A stretch of DNA of 64,000 bases from Numida meleagris (GCF_002078875.1 NC_034409.1:64461438-64525437); one strand, 5' to 3'; shown: positions 13,944-27,878, numbered from the stretch's first letter. Notes: generated from the letters alone by a model not told the origin. A program made the numbers and translations.

Positions 13944-14852
13944 CATCATAGACTGACTTGGGTTGGAAGGGATTTAAAGATTATCTAGTTCCAATCCCAT
14001 GCAGTGGGCAGGGTTGCCACCCACCAGCTCAGGCTGCTCAGGGCCCCATCCAACCTGGCCTTGAACGCCTCCAGGGACTAAGCATCCACAACTTTCCTGG
14101 GAGCCCTGTTCCAACATTTCTCCACTCCCTGAGTAAAAAATTTCCCCCTAACATCTAATCTAATCTCCCCCTCACTTCAGTTTAAAACCATTCTAGCTTG
14201 TCCTGTCACTATCAGGTTGTGTAAAAATCCAGTCTTACTCCTTATTATAAGCTCAAGTACTGGAATTCTCCTCGGAGCTTTTTCTTCTCCAAGTTGAATC
14301 AAGCCCAGTTCCCTCAGCTTTTCTTTATAGAAGAGGTGCTCCAGCTCTCTGATCATCTTTGTGGCCTTCCTCTGGATCCACTCCAGCAGCTCTACATCCT
14401 TCTTGTATTGGGTGCCCAAGACTTGGATGCAGTACTCCTGATGAGGCCTCACAAGGGCAGAGTACAGAGGGACAGTCACCTCCCTCACCCTGCTGGCCAC
14501 CCCTTTTCTGATGCAGCCCAGGGTACAGTTGGCGTTCTGTGCTGCAAGCACACACTGCCGACTTGCATCAGTCATTTCATCCACCAGTACTCCCAAGTTC
14601 TTCTCAGCAGTGCTGCTCTCAGTGAGTTGTTCTCCCAGTCTGTATGCCTATCTGGGATTACCTCAACCAAAGTACAACACCTCGAATTTGGCCTTGTTGA
14701 ATCTGATTAGATTCATGCAGGCCCACTTTTCAAGCCTGTTCAGTTCCCTTCATTCTATTGTGTCACCTGAACCACTCCGCTTGGTGTCATCAGCAAACTT
14801 ACTGAGGATACATTTGATCCCACTGTTTATATCTTTGATAAAGATATTGTTG
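13944..14852 (-). mobile_element. CR1 LINE, 5'-truncated, 0.9 kb
   Basis: The reverse complement carries the last part of CR1 ORF2 followed by the 3' UTR. The plus strand starts with 'catcatagactgacttggg', the complement of the CR1 terminus. The ORF2 part (14177-14596) is open for 139 codons. The 5' truncation falls near 14852, where CR1-like text around 'tttgataaagatattg' gives way to unrelated sequence. This is a typical dead-on-arrival CR1 copy. Confidence 0.93.
14177..14596 (-). pseudogene. CR1 ORF2 C-terminal remnant
   Basis: This is the C-terminal region of a CR1 reverse transcriptase polyprotein, downstream of the catalytic palm. Visible family landmarks include [13 protein letters not shown], a [17 protein letters not shown] stretch and ELGLIQLGEEK, in the normal order for CR1. 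The frame is still open for about 139 codons but lacks the RT palm, the endonuclease and any true start, so it cannot encode a working protein. It ends inside the CR1 3' UTR. The open frame on the opposite strand (14294-14710) is its shadow. Confidence 0.85.
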
Positions 14853-15539
14853 TCCTTTCTTCCACAAGAGCTAGACTCTCTTTTTCTCCTGGAACCTCAG
14901 GAGAGATATAAACAGAGGAAGGGAGATATAAATTGTCTTGTCCTATGTCACAAATAAAATCACTGGCTGACAGTAGATTACTATTCACTTAACTAAGTTG
15001 CCTGTCCAGTGGTGCTGGAATAAAGAAACACTGAGTCTTTTCTTGCAGTGCACATGGATATTCAGATCTAACCCAAACAAAAAATCAGTAGTGGTAAAAC
15101 AGCTGAGGTTTGAGGAACTTCACTGCATCTCTTTGATCATTAGGAAGGGAAAGATCAGTATGAAATTGGAAATACCAGAACTGTTTCTTTCATAACTTCA
15201 TAACTACTGTGGTGGAAAGTGATTTTTGTTCCCCTTAATCTTTGTTAACTGGTTGTGGAAAATTATTCATGAAGCTGCTTGATGAACATTTCAAGGCATG
15301 CATAATTTGATATGTTTTAGTCAGATTTAGTTTCCTTCCATATCTGTGCCTCAAGATTGAGACAACTGGTTCTCAATTTCTAGCTGTTTTCTTGATCTTC
15401 AAAGTGAGAAATGATTTAAGGGTTTACTTTTTGTCATATTTTTTACACATTAGCTGAGTGATCGTTCAAAATGAGGTTCCTTTTATAAACTCATTATCTG
15501 AATATTTCAAAATCTATCAGTCATTAATTGTTTGTTATG
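14853..15539. other. Unannotated DNA between CR1 and mariner
   Basis: Nothing recognisable. A small plus-strand open frame (14998-15195) has no family features. Confidence 0.5.
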
Positions 15540-16114
15540 TACAGGCCTTCTATTTACTTCCATGGAAACTACAACAGATACAAAGAGCACAATAACCCTA
15601 TTTGATAGAACAAATTCTCTGCTACAAAACACTCTTTTTCATCGTAGTCACCACCATTAGCTAGGCACTTTTGCCATCAATGAACAAGAGCCTGCATGCC
15701 ATGCTCATAAGAATCTGCATGGTTGTCCAGAATGTGGCTTTTCTTTCATGTCGCTGTCACCACTGCTGAAACACACCACTCACCACCTCACTGTGCATGC
15801 ATCCACTGTTTGGTCTCTATCAATGCTCAGCAAGCATCAGTGAATTTCAATGGGTATAATTTTTTTTCACATGAAGGAATTCGGTTACAAACCTTTGTCT
15901 CATCCTTACTTCCATGTGAGACACCATTTTGTCAGACTGCTCCTCTGCTGCCATCTGTACACAGCAACAAAATGTAATGGAATGTTGGTGGGAAGGTTAA
16001 ACCTCTACTGCCATACCACAAACATCTGCCTCTGATGCCACAGACCAACATAGGAGGCATTTCTTTCAGAGCAACCCTCATAAAGTAGGAGGCCTTTCTT
16101 TTGATTCAGACCTC
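15540..16114 (-). mobile_element. Galluhop-like mariner, internally deleted
   Basis: The left end carries a degraded mariner terminus ('ggccttctatttacttcc') and the right end its inverted partner ('taggaggcatttctttcag'). Between them lie the two outer parts of the mariner found at 45920-48497, fused at 15708-15725 with about 0.75 kb of transposase missing. The right terminus is present twice in tandem (about 16049-16082 and 16083-16114). Transposase sense is on the minus strand. It is non-autonomous and inactive. The name Galluhop is recognition from memory of the chicken/turkey mariner, not a database match. Confidence 0.85.
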
Positions 16115-17890
16115 ATATGTAACTATCTTGGAAGAACATACCTTCTCAGTTTCTCTCTACTGTGAACATACAGATATGAAGTTTCCTCTGTAAAGAATTT
16201 ATAAGAAATAAGATTCTATATGCAGGTTCAACCAAATTAGTTCCCCACCTTCAAAACAGAAGAGGGCAGCATGGCTACTCTTTGGTAAGTGCTAATTAAA
16301 AAAGTGTCCTGTTCCCTCAGACAGATCAGTGCTGAGCTACTGATACATACACTGATTGTACTTTTGTAGTCAAGTCACAATGGCTAATGGAGGATTAGGT
16401 ACAAAATGAAAAACTTTTACTGAATAAGATAGTCTGTTGAACCTGACAATTATAAAATACTACAATCTAAAATATACAAATTTAACAAAGACTTAACAGC
16501 ATTCAGTAGAAATCAGGATACTTTAAGGATAACTCTGAAAAACTGCATATTCTGATTAGTTACATGTTTTCATAGGCTCCCAAGCTTTGTACATAAGGCA
16601 TTATGATCTAAAAGTCATAAATGCTGATTTTGCTAATTTTATCTACTAATATCCTATACATTAGTATACCAGTCTTAATCGTAAATTTTACTTACAGAGG
16701 TCATCAGTTTCCAACTACCGTCGTTCATTCTATCAATAGCATAATGGGGAACGCTATATTTGATATTCTGACATTTTCTATTTTAATTTCAGATTTAGCA
16801 TTTCATTATTATCTTTATGCTCTTTTAAAATTCTCTTAGTTCTCTTTTATATCCAATTATATCATAGTGATCAAAAATTTACGTAATGATGTGGAATAAC
16901 AGAAAATTGAGGCAGATTTATATTTCTCATTTCTACAAAACTTTACCTTGACAAACCAACTCATTTTAAGATCAGTCCAGCCAACAGCTTGTCTGTGTTA
17001 TCTATTATTTTCTTTAACTGTTGAGTGTTTTTTGTTCAAATTATGTAATAAATATATTCATATTATGTTTAACCAGTGGGATATGCTACAATCTTAGCCT
17101 TAAATGCAATTTATAATTTTCTAGAAGAAGGCTTTTAGTTTTTGTCTTTTCAAGAGCATCACTTCCACCTTCCTTCTTGTCACAAAGATTTTTAGTAACT
17201 GTTATTTGCTTCTGTCTCTGTATTCTGAAATTATGACTTGGGATGTGCATGGAAAAGAAATGTATTACTGTCCTTACTCTAGCATTGACCTCATAAACTC
17301 TCAGGTGCTGCTCTTTCCCTTTAATTCAAGAAAAATAGTAACTGTCAAATAAATCTTGTCATCTCCGTAATGTAAATATGTAAGGGAATGTTTTCTATAA
17401 TAGTATCAGTTTTTACAGTCTCAGAATGGAAGCTTAGATAATTATGGGTGCAATATCCCATCAATATTTGTGGAACAGAAATAGTTCATATATTCATATA
17501 GGTATAGATTTACCTATCTCAATGATGTTGTATGTATATACAAGTTATCATGGCTAAAGCACTGAGCCTGCAGAAACTAAGACATTCATTACGACTGAAT
17601 TGAAAATACCCTTTATGGGATAATTTCTGTGCTTGCTAATGTTGTTCATCACATTTTGCATACACTTGCACGATTTGATCGAAGGATAGATTTTTCCTCC
17701 ACATTTATTTTCTTACAGTACTAGCAGTATGTGAGCCCACAGCTACCTCCCACCAGCTACAGATTGGACCTCTTGACTTGCAGAAGTTAGAGATGGAAAA
17801 GATCTATTATGTCCTTCACTCCATTCCTCTGCTCAAGTGAAATTGTTCTGTGCAATCTTTTTGAGAAGATACTGCAAAGTATAATCCTGC
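16115..17890. other. AT-rich unannotated DNA
   Basis: No gene or mobile element recognised. A very diverged fragment near 17785-17850 ('agatggaaaagatct', 'cctctgctcaagtg') may be an old minus-strand CR1 3' end. Confidence 0.45.
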
Positions 17891-17958
17891 CTAGGCAGAG
17901 GGATGGACAGATGACCTAACAGGTCCTTCCCATCTGAAATATCTCTTGCTCTATGACT
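17891..17958 (+). mobile_element. Possible ancient CR1 3' end
   Basis: The text 'gggatggacagatgacct', 'caggtccttcccatctg' and a closing 'ctctatgac' follows the order of the last 60-70 bases of CR1 elements (target phrase, 'ggtcccttcc', then the ATTCTATG tail). It is heavily diverged, and a chance resemblance cannot be excluded. Confidence 0.35.
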
Positions 17959-20900
17959 AACTTCACACTCCTTGTTATCTCCCACTTATAAAATTCAAGG
18001 ACTAGACATCTTCATGGGAACTGCTCAGGACATAGGCTCTCAGTGCAGCAGTTGTTGCTCTCTCTTTCAAGCTTCTTCAAGCGTGAATTTCATTTTGCAC
18101 AATATTTTGAAGCTTCTATCTGCTGTAGGTGTATAGTGAAGTGTGACTTATATCGCTGGGGTGATGTATTTTGCTGGTTATAGCCATTTCTATTTGGTAA
18201 AGACTTCCTTTTTTCTTCCGCTGTCATATACTCTAAGAGCTGTAACAAAGCAACGCATGATAACTTTCATCCTGAGTCATACAGATAATATCAATGAAAG
18301 GATGTTAAGTCATCTACATAATTAAACAGCAATTGGCCTTAGCCATTACTCATTATGGTGTAGCTTTTTGTCATTCTGTTTGCTGCTAAAGGATGTTCAG
18401 CTGCTTGTAATTGATAGAGAGGTTTAATCTGCAGTGGTTTCACTGTAATGAGCCAAGCATGAAACTGTTTTTGATTTTAAAAAGGCAAAAAGACACTTGT
18501 TTGGGACTAGGCATAGGAACAGTACTCAGGGTTCCTCAAATCCTCCAAATATAGGAAGAAGATTTTCTTTTATATTAGTTGATTTTCATAAAATGCTAGT
18601 TGAGGAGAGGTTGCTTTTTCTTCAGATGTAAAAATGCAGACCTATTCACAACAATTGAACCACACTGAATCAACTGAAATAATGTGTTCTAATCTAAGGA
18701 CTCCAAATAGCTGAGTGATAGAAATAAGTGCTGAGCATTTTGCCAGAAATGAATCAGGGAAAGAGTTTTCGTTACTTCTAATGAAACTAAAAATCTCTAA
18801 TGAGGCAGATAAATTTTTTAAGACAAAATGAATGCATTTGAATAGCAATAAGTAATATGCAATTGGTTTTGGGGAATGCTAAGCAATATTCATAGATACC
18901 AGCTTGGAGGGGAAGTCCAAAAAAGAGTTTTGATTATTGGTTGTTGTTTTGATTTTTATAATAATGTCTCTAGCAAAGCAACAACCATAGCTTGTAGCGC
19001 TCTCATGATTCACATCACCATAGCTAAGTCAGCAGCAGAAATGTCCAGCTAACTTTACTGAAGGGTTTTGATAAATTGTTTTTGAATGAATGTTTGCAGT
19101 GGTTTAATATATTACCCAACTCTTTGTAACAACCCTATTAGTGACAATTTTTGCCTCTTTCTCAAGAGCAGCAAAAATAGATGATATTTTCTTACAACTC
19201 AGATGTTCCAATAAACTGCCCAAAGTGTAAGTACAAATTCACTTTATATGTGGTTTGAGTTTTAGTAGCTGAGGCATAGGCATACACTTTGTTTTGCCAG
19301 CTCTGAAAAAGAGACAATAAACTATGGCTGAAGAGTAAATAAGACAACTGGGATATAACAACAGCAACAGCTAGTCAGTGTGCCCTAAAGAAAATAAAAG
19401 GCAGAAGAACTTTTAGTTCAATGTCAATGATTATCAGATACCTAGCAAGCAGAATAGACGCTAGACACTCCTTTTCCTCCTTTCCAAATTACTCCTTAAC
19501 AATGGTGAAGAACTACTCCGAGAGGAATATGTCAAGGCAGTGGGAGACAGAAAGTGTAAGAGATACTAGGAGCAAAGAAGGACCTGCGAGCAAAACAACA
19601 ACAACAGAATACAATGCCGAGAAAGCCAAGCTGCTTGCTTCTGAGTAACCGGACTGATCAGGAAAACATCACATGGAAATAATCTCTTCCAGTATTTGGC
19701 CACTCTTATTGCCATGTATAATGGAGACATAATGAAAAGACCAAGAAAATGAAACTAAAAACCAATACATTGCTTATTATAAGCATGTGATATGGAAAAA
19801 ATCATGCCCTCAAAGCATGGGTTACTGTTCCTTTGGAGGAACCGTTTATGTCAGCAGACGTAAATTGTAATATAGAGGGTGCATTCCTAATGCTATTTGA
19901 TAGACTAAACAAAAGAAGACTATAGAGAAAAATATTTTGGAAATCAACAAAGTTATTTTGTTTTTGTGCATCAAATCAATATGAATATGCCTTGCTTGTG
20001 GTGGTTAAAAGTTTTTAATTGATGATGACTGAATCTTAATGTAGAAGAGAATTTGCTGCAGGAAGAGATTTCAAAATGTTCTGAGACTTTGTAGACCTTC
20101 AAATGACTGCAAAAGTGGGAAACAAATGTTTAGCTCCACAGAAAAATCCAGAAAGATTTATTATGCTTTTAAACATTTTGTTAATAAAGAAAAGATCAAA
20201 ACAGCAATGCATTTATATTAAAAAGGAAAGAACAATAGAGCTGCCTCAGCAACAGGGGGAAAACATTACTGTCATTTAATACATTACATAAAATTGTATT
20301 TTATTCTCATTTTCAGATAGCACTTCGATCCCCCCAAAATCATAATCATGACAAGAAAAGACAATACAATCACTGTCAAATAGATCTTTGTTCTGTTGGT
20401 TATAATAGCGTCACTGGAAATTAGTGAATTTTCATTCTCTGGGAAAATTCTGATATTTCAAAGTTTGGTTTAATTTCATATCAAGACATAATATTTACAT
20501 TAAATTTTTGTCAAAGTAATATTTCAAATTTTCCCAAAGTTTACTTTTTAATATAAAAGTTTCAATATAAAATTTGAAACAAAATAATAATATCCAAGAT
20601 AATTTTTATTTAAATTTATGTATTCCAGTGACATAAATTGATATTAAAACTTCCTCATTATAATTGTAATTATAATATTATAATAAAACTTCCTCATTAT
20701 AGTGTATACCAGTGGGTTCTAGTAATCAACCTATTCTTCGTTAACAGTAAAGGAAATTTCTGATCCTAAAAATCATGCAAAATTCTGCTTGTAATAGATT
20801 AGGAGTTTTAGCATGGGAATCACTGAGGACTCTAGGCAGCTTCCAGAAACAGTTCTGTAATATTCTTTGTATCCTAATTTTCCAATTGTTAGTTTGCAGC

Positions 20901-21096
20901 TTAAAAAATCAAATCAAAACAATCTGTAATGGTTCTCCAGTATTCCTTCGGAACCCAGATCTGTCACTCTGCAGATGTCTGTGAGTTAAAGATCCAGAGA
21001 GACGTCCACTTTACCAGGCTGTCTTCACAGTGATAAAGCTTTCAACTTCTGTTTAAGACAAAAATGAAAGGGAATTTCAAGATCATAACAGGTAGA
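17959..21096. other. AT-rich unannotated DNA
   Basis: No gene or transposon recognised. Locally notable is an 18-bp direct repeat (20645-20662 and 20684-20701) flanking an AT-rich palindromic stretch. Confidence 0.5.
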
Positions 21097-21188
21097 TATG
21101 ACCTATTAGATGACCAAGTCCATGCTCCTGCCAGTTCAAGCTTATGACCTATTAGATGACCAAGTCTGTGCTCCTGCCAGTTCAAGCT
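21097..21188. repeat. 46-bp tandem duplication, two copies
   Basis: Copies at 21097-21142 and 21143-21188 differ at two adjacent positions only (cca versus ctg context at 'aagtccatg'/'aagtctgtg'). Each starts TATGACCTATTAGATGACC and ends TTCAAGCT. The high identity implies a recent local duplication or slippage event. No coding function is visible. Confidence 0.95.
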
Positions 21189-24100
21189 AGTCCTACTAAG
21201 CAGATATTAAGCTGTTATTATAATTGATCTTAGGAGATAACTTAGCCTGTAAAATTTTTAGAAGGTCATGAGGAGCCTCTGGGAATTCGATTAAACTGGG
21301 GACCTCTCAAATCTTCTGCCTTCTACTTTTTGTCTCTCATTGTTATGTTATTGTGCAAAGCTCTGTCTCTGCAATCATACCATGTAGCAATCCGTAATCA
21401 CTGTTATCCTTATATGGGGTAGAACATGGACATACACCCATGTGTCAAAAACCTCAAAATGAAGATGAAAAGCTTGACTGTTACCCCTAGCTGTGGAAAG
21501 AAGAGGGAGATAATCTAGGCAAGGGAAATAAATAGTCATGGCAATTCATGCAGTCTACGAGGCGAGCTCTCTGAGCTTCACATATCAGTTATGCTTTGGA
21601 CTGGAAGACATATATAAATAACGTGGTAGAATTGCAGTGTCATAGAGTTCTTTGGCAAATTGCATAACTTAAATTGACAAGAAGAAAAATTATTTTATTT
21701 TGTCCTTTAGAAATAAATAAAAACAAGAAACCAAAACCCCACACTTCACTGCTCTTTCTGCTGCTTTATTGCCTTTCAATATAGACATCCATAGTAAAAA
21801 GAAAAATAACATACAAGTTGGAAATCCTTAGGAAAAAACACTCTGAAAACAGAACTGAAAGAAAGGAAAATATAAGTAAGGTTTAGAGACTGCAACTTTC
21901 ATGCAGTTTGCAATAGGGACAACTCCCTAGGTTTTAGGCAAAAGAGATCTGTAGTTCGTATGACAGTTCCAGAGTTCTCTCTCTTTCTTTCTTTTTTCTT
22001 TTTTTTTAATTTCACATGTAATACTTTTTTCTAGAAAGCATTAAAGTGATTCTTTCTTAAAATATTTTTCTGGTAACGCCCTATATTAATTTGAAAACAC
22101 ACTAAAGATATAAAAGTGAGATGTAAGATAAGTGTCAGAAAGAGATTGCTCTAATAAGACATTCATGAGTGATTTGATTTCCCCTGCTGTTGCAGTCAGT
22201 AGTAGGTAAAATCATATTTTAGAGTCTCCTAAAGGTTTAGATCTATTCATGGGTAATACTCATGACATTGCTACTGTAGTTACATATGTCCTTTAATTTT
22301 TCAGAAAAGAAAAATTGTTGTTACGGTGCCAACTAGAATACTAAAAAAAAAGAGACATGTATGTTAATAGAAGGAATTGACTTTAAGAACCATTGAACAG
22401 AATGTTAATGTTGTTTCTGAGGCTGCTGAAATTGTAGAGGAGAGTGGTGATGATTTCAACCCAAATCTCACTGCGTCTGAACTATTAAGTCCTGGAAATT
22501 GAGATCTACTTTTAGACCCAGATAACCTCAAAACTCTTTCACTCCTTATATTTGTATATGCCAGATATGCAACAACCCAGATCGTATAGAGTATTTCACA
22601 TATACTCTTTGACAGTAGTTTCCATTACCAAATAATGTATGTGAAGAGTAACGTTTTGCTGTATTTCACTAGCTTCTGCAGCTTTGTTCAATAAATTATT
22701 TATCTAATAACATAAATAGGTCTTTAATGAGATGGTCGTATTTCTGAATGTAGAGAGGTGATTTCTCACATGAAATAACTCAGCTGAACTCAAAGGAGTT
22801 ACACTGAGAGTTCTTGGTTTAGGGCAATGGTTGTGGAAATACAGTGACTTCAGAAAGGTGTTTGGTAACATGTAGGACTGAGGTATTGAAGGTAAATTTT
22901 ATTGTGCACATGCTAGCAGCATGTCTGTGTTCATGGGTGCTGCCTGTCAGATCACCTACACCAGGCTGAAAGGGTTATGCAGGTCCCTGCCAGCGGAGAA
23001 TAGGAGCTGTGAACACAGACCAGTGTGCTCTCAGGAATTTTGTTCTTTCTCATGGAAAGGAGATGACAGAAGGAGCTCCAGAAATTGTTAGCTTTACAGT
23101 CTCAATCCAAACCCCATTTGAAGTCTGTTGATTTTGAGCAAGCTTTTGTCTACATGAGAGAAAGAGATTGGATCATCAAGGCAGCTGAGGGTGACCTCCT
23201 TTTGAGTGCGCTTGTAAAGAGGTGATGGCAGACAACAGCTGATGACACAAAGACTTACTTCATCAAATTATATGTCCACTTCTGGTATTAAAAAACTAAT
23301 GCATTTGTCACATGCAAGTGATCCTAAAGCAGACAAAAGTACTTCACAGCATGACCTCCAGAACTATCATAAATAGAAATCAGAAGAAATGCCAAATTCT
23401 TAAAGACATGACAGTAAATTACGCCTTAATTTAGTGGACATACAAAACTATGTGACATCTAAATGGATGTATGTCATTAGAAATTTCTCCCTCTTCCCTC
23501 AAATATTTGCGACAAAAGAAGTACAGAAAACTAATTGCTTATTTTAATTCAAAAAGCAAAACTTGCATATTACAGAAAAGATTGTCTTCAGGACGGAATC
23601 CACATATCAAAGACGGCTTTGTTAGCAAATTGAGAACAATTTCATTTCAAAGTGAAATAAGTGTTTAAAAATTGATTCCTATTCTACTGTAACCTTAGGA
23701 TAGACTGGATTATACTAGCATCTATAACCCAAGATTTTTATGATCCCAGTATTTACCTCAGGATTGTCCTAGTCCTTGTAATTACAATGAAGCAGAAGGT
23801 CAAACTCTCAGAAAGGAAATCTTATTGTTTTTGCAGGTGCTACTTGTGCCAAAATGTTTTTGTTGATTCCCCTAAAAACCTAATCACCAAGTTATTTGCA
23901 CTTCTAAACACAAATTTATTAAACAACAAGTGGTACATGGCAAAGCTGAAAGATGTAAAGTGTGCTTTAGATACAATAGCTGCATTTAGGATGCTTTCTG
24001 ACCCTAAACCTAGAAGGGTACACTGAAATGAGTAGAGAGTTTATTCTTGAAAGGTGCTGGCCTTTCAAGCAAGGCTGCTAGTTTATATGCATCCTGAACT

Positions 24101-27100
24101 GCTCCTCACCTTCATTTATAATGAACAAACCACTCATCCTGTTTGCACGGGATCTCAGGTTCTTTGTTAACTCTTTCATATAATTTGGTGCAAATGCAGC
24201 ATGCACAGCTTCTTGAAATATCTTGCGCCCTCCTTATTAAAGATGTTATGGTTCCATAACTAAAAATTATTCAGATAAGACTTCACAACAATGGGCATAG
24301 CCACCCAAAGTTTATGATAAACTTTGCATTCAGTGTCTTGATTGTATTGATGCTGACTGAAGTTTTGGTATTTTGGTAGTTGGGTATGCATATTCTCAGG
24401 TATGATTTTTTTCCCTTATTGAATACCCTGTCTGTTATATAACTAGCAAAATTTTGGCTCAAGAAAGCAGGATTCGGGGATCAGTGTACAGTTCTGCCAC
24501 CTCCTCATAGATTGAAATCAAGTGCAAAAGCGTTTCTTCGCAAATCTGTTGCTCAGGCTCTTGTTGTTTTATTTTTGGTAGATTCACACATGTCTTAGAA
24601 GTGAGAGCCACTGTTTTCCTACCTGTTTTCTTTTGTCCTGGAGGCTCTGTTCATTCTGGAAAGACAGGACAGATTAACATAAACCACACTAGTGGTTTTT
24701 TTTCCTCGATCTCTTGATAAAACCTGACCTGAAGTTCATCCACAAGTTGAAAAGATTAGCACAAGTATTTCTGCATTCTTTTCCTGTAACCTGTGTCTGA
24801 ATAATGTCTTGAAAAGCTACAAAGTGGCTAAAAGAAATTATGATTTTTACAAAAAAGGTAAAAGCATCTGTCTTTTCTATTAGCTGTTTATATATAGCAT
24901 TTAATTAATAGCTAATATAATTATCAGCATACTCTATATAACACAGTCCAAAAAGTCCCCCAGCAAGTTCAATAACTTATGATGCTCCTATGTATGTTAT
25001 TTCTGTGGGACTGAACAGAACTCCAGAGCTCTTCAGTTTCAGTCCCCTTCCATGACACTTCCTAACTCTTATATTCCATGTAAGAAATGAATGTATCTTA
25101 AAAAACTGTGTATAATATTTTATGCCTCACTGCATGTATTACAAGATCTCACTGCATCCACAGCATTCTAGGAAACCTTTAAAGATCATCCTGCTATACA
25201 TTTCCTGATATATATTTTTTCATGATTTTTTTTCAGAAATATTTCAAAAAATCTGTTTCTGGTGGTTATCTAATGTTTTTATAGCTTGTTTTTTTGTCTC
25301 AGTGGGATTTTAAATGAGATGTATTTCCCGTGCTTATTAGGAGGAAAATGAATGGTCTTAAGGATGAGGTTCTATCATTAAATGAAAGACAGTTAATTTC
25401 CTAGCGTTTGGGAGAGAGCTGTTGCATAAACCCAGAGACACTGGAAGACAGATTTAGAAATTTCATTTTTAGCCAATTAAAATGTTGGTGCTTTGTCTAA
25501 GGAAATGATCCAGATTTCTGCTCGGTGAACAGAGATGGGCTATAGAAACATGATTCAGGTTGGGAGGAGTCCTTCAGTGACTCTTTCTGTTTCACTTCCT
25601 CTTTCTGATTGTGTCTCATATAATGGTAGAGAAAGTTTAAAGTAAATGCATTCAGATGTTAGATAAAATAAGTCTTAACCATCTCTGGACTTGTTTCTGA
25701 AAAATGACAAGCATGGTAACCACTCTAGCAAATCATTTTCACTCATTTGAAATTTTAATCTGTATCTAGTCAATGAGGTTTTCATATTTTATTCCTAAAC
25801 ACAAGCATAACATCCTTCTGCATCCAGCTAAAAAATGTATCACTTTGCAAGTCTCACATCTGTCTTCATGCCCATTCCCAAACTCTTAAATAGTTCCTTT
25901 TCGCTTTCATGACTGCATCATCCAGGATTATATATGTTCACCATGCATTTGAATAGTAAAATACTTGCAAAATGAAGCTTCAATTTCTGTGTTAGCCCTA
26001 AGATAATCATAATAATAAGTAATAGATAAGTATGATAGAAATTCTTATCATGCTTCTGGAGACAGAAAAATCCTGAGCAGCAAGCCCAAAGCCTGTGTTG
26101 TATCAGGCTCAGATGGGACTCACTTCAAAGATGAGAATAGTTGACGAGACTGAGAATAGTCTCAGTCCGGAATCCAAATTTACAAGTGAAGTTTGACTGT
26201 CAGAGCTAGTTCTTTACACTACATGTTGCAAATACCTTTGAACTGACTTCTATGAAACAGAAGTGCTTTCTGAAGAAAAAAGTTGAAAAGATAAGTGGCT
26301 TACGAGCTACTGTAATTAAAACCTAAAAGATGCTTTCCCAGCTGTTGCTTTTGAAGTTATGCTTAGTTTCTGGCTAGGTTCCAGCATTCAATTAGAAGTA
26401 TGCATTTTTATTAACAGACTATCATGTGTTATATTATGTCAATAATTCCTTTTAAATTAATTCTTTTTATTTCTTGAGATACTCACAGGTGTCCAGGTCA
26501 TTAACTATTAAAATGCGCCCCACTGACAATTGTGCAACATCGAAGTTTGTTTGGTGTTTTATTTGCACTTCATTTGAAGTTCAAAAATTAAGGTAACTCT
26601 GAACTTGTTGAAAGGAGGGTTTGTCCAAGACTAGTTAATGCCTAGAGGGAAAAAAATATCAAAAAGAGAGGTACATGGTCTATGTGTAACTTTTTTTTCA
26701 GAATTTGAGTTTCTAATTGTTATGGTTTCATCTACTTACTCATCATATGCATGTTGAAAGTGGAAGCCTCATTGTTTTTACAGATTTCCTTACATGCCAA
26801 AGTTGCAGGCTGGAGCTAGTATTGTGGGGTGGGTTTGCTGTTTGTAGACTGCTAGAGGTGTATAACTACTTGTCAGAGCAGTATAAGAATCACCTTCACC
26901 AAAACAGATCTAGTCTGTTACAGCTTTTTATTGCAAGATTCACCCTACCTGACTTCAGATAGCTGCAGTGTGAACACTTTCATCTGAGCTTGCTGGCTAC
27001 ATTTTTTTAATCTGACTACTTTACACAGCTATCTGTCTGGAGCCTGAAAGCGCCTTTTGCTCTTCCTCAATCAATCACAAGAACCTTAAGCAGCAAAGTT

Positions 27101-27872
27101 GGCCAGAGCATCTAAAAAACATCAGAAGTTAGGAGAACTGATCCCAACCCTATTGTCTTAATCCATGGCTGAGATCCTACTCAGTACGGAAAAGGATTGA
27201 GGCATATTCACTTTTTTTAGGATCTCAGTGGAGATTTTGAAAATTGTTTGAAAATTTGAACAACAGTATATAATGTTGTGCTTCCTCTTCATTTATAGCT
27301 TAATACAGTGAGAGACTGCAGGTCACTTACACTGAAATCTCTAGTCTGTGGAGCAGCAGGACTGTTGTCTGTCAGTACTTGTTGTTAACCAAGAGGACCA
27401 CTTCTGATACTGAGAAAACCGCTTGGCCTCTGCTCTCAGTCAGTTTAACATATTCCTTTAGAAATGGCATTCAGAGAAAGTTATATTGCACCAGCAGCCT
27501 AGTTGCTAGCTTTCTGTCATTAACCACACTCTGGAACCAAAGATCCAAATACTCAATTTACTATACAGTGATTAAAATGGAATACATATCCAGTTAATAA
27601 AATATCTGTAATTAGTAATATCCTTCATTTGTGATACAGTGTGATACAAAGGGTGTCAAAGAGCTTTGTCAGTACATTTTATTTCCTTCTTACATAATAT
27701 TTTAAGTAAGTAACTATCTTCTCCATTTTACACATACAAAAGTTATTTGTCTATGGTTATGTTGGAAATGCACTAAACTTAGAAATCATTTCCACTGCTG
27801 CTTTGATAGCTCCTATAGACTTGGCTGACAAAAATTTCTTGAGATATACTGGAATTAAGAGATCTAGGGAAG
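21189..27872. other. AT-rich unannotated DNA
   Basis: No gene, RNA gene or recognised mobile element in 6.7 kb. There is a pyrimidine-rich run at about 21976-22010. Open frames of 65-81 codons (23471, 23787, 26717, 27379) lack recognisable domains. Confidence 0.5.
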
Positions 27873-27878
27873 CAAGTG

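Noticed and set aside
14294..14957. Plus-strand frames over the 13.9-kb CR1
   Set aside because: Antisense shadows of CR1 ORF2.
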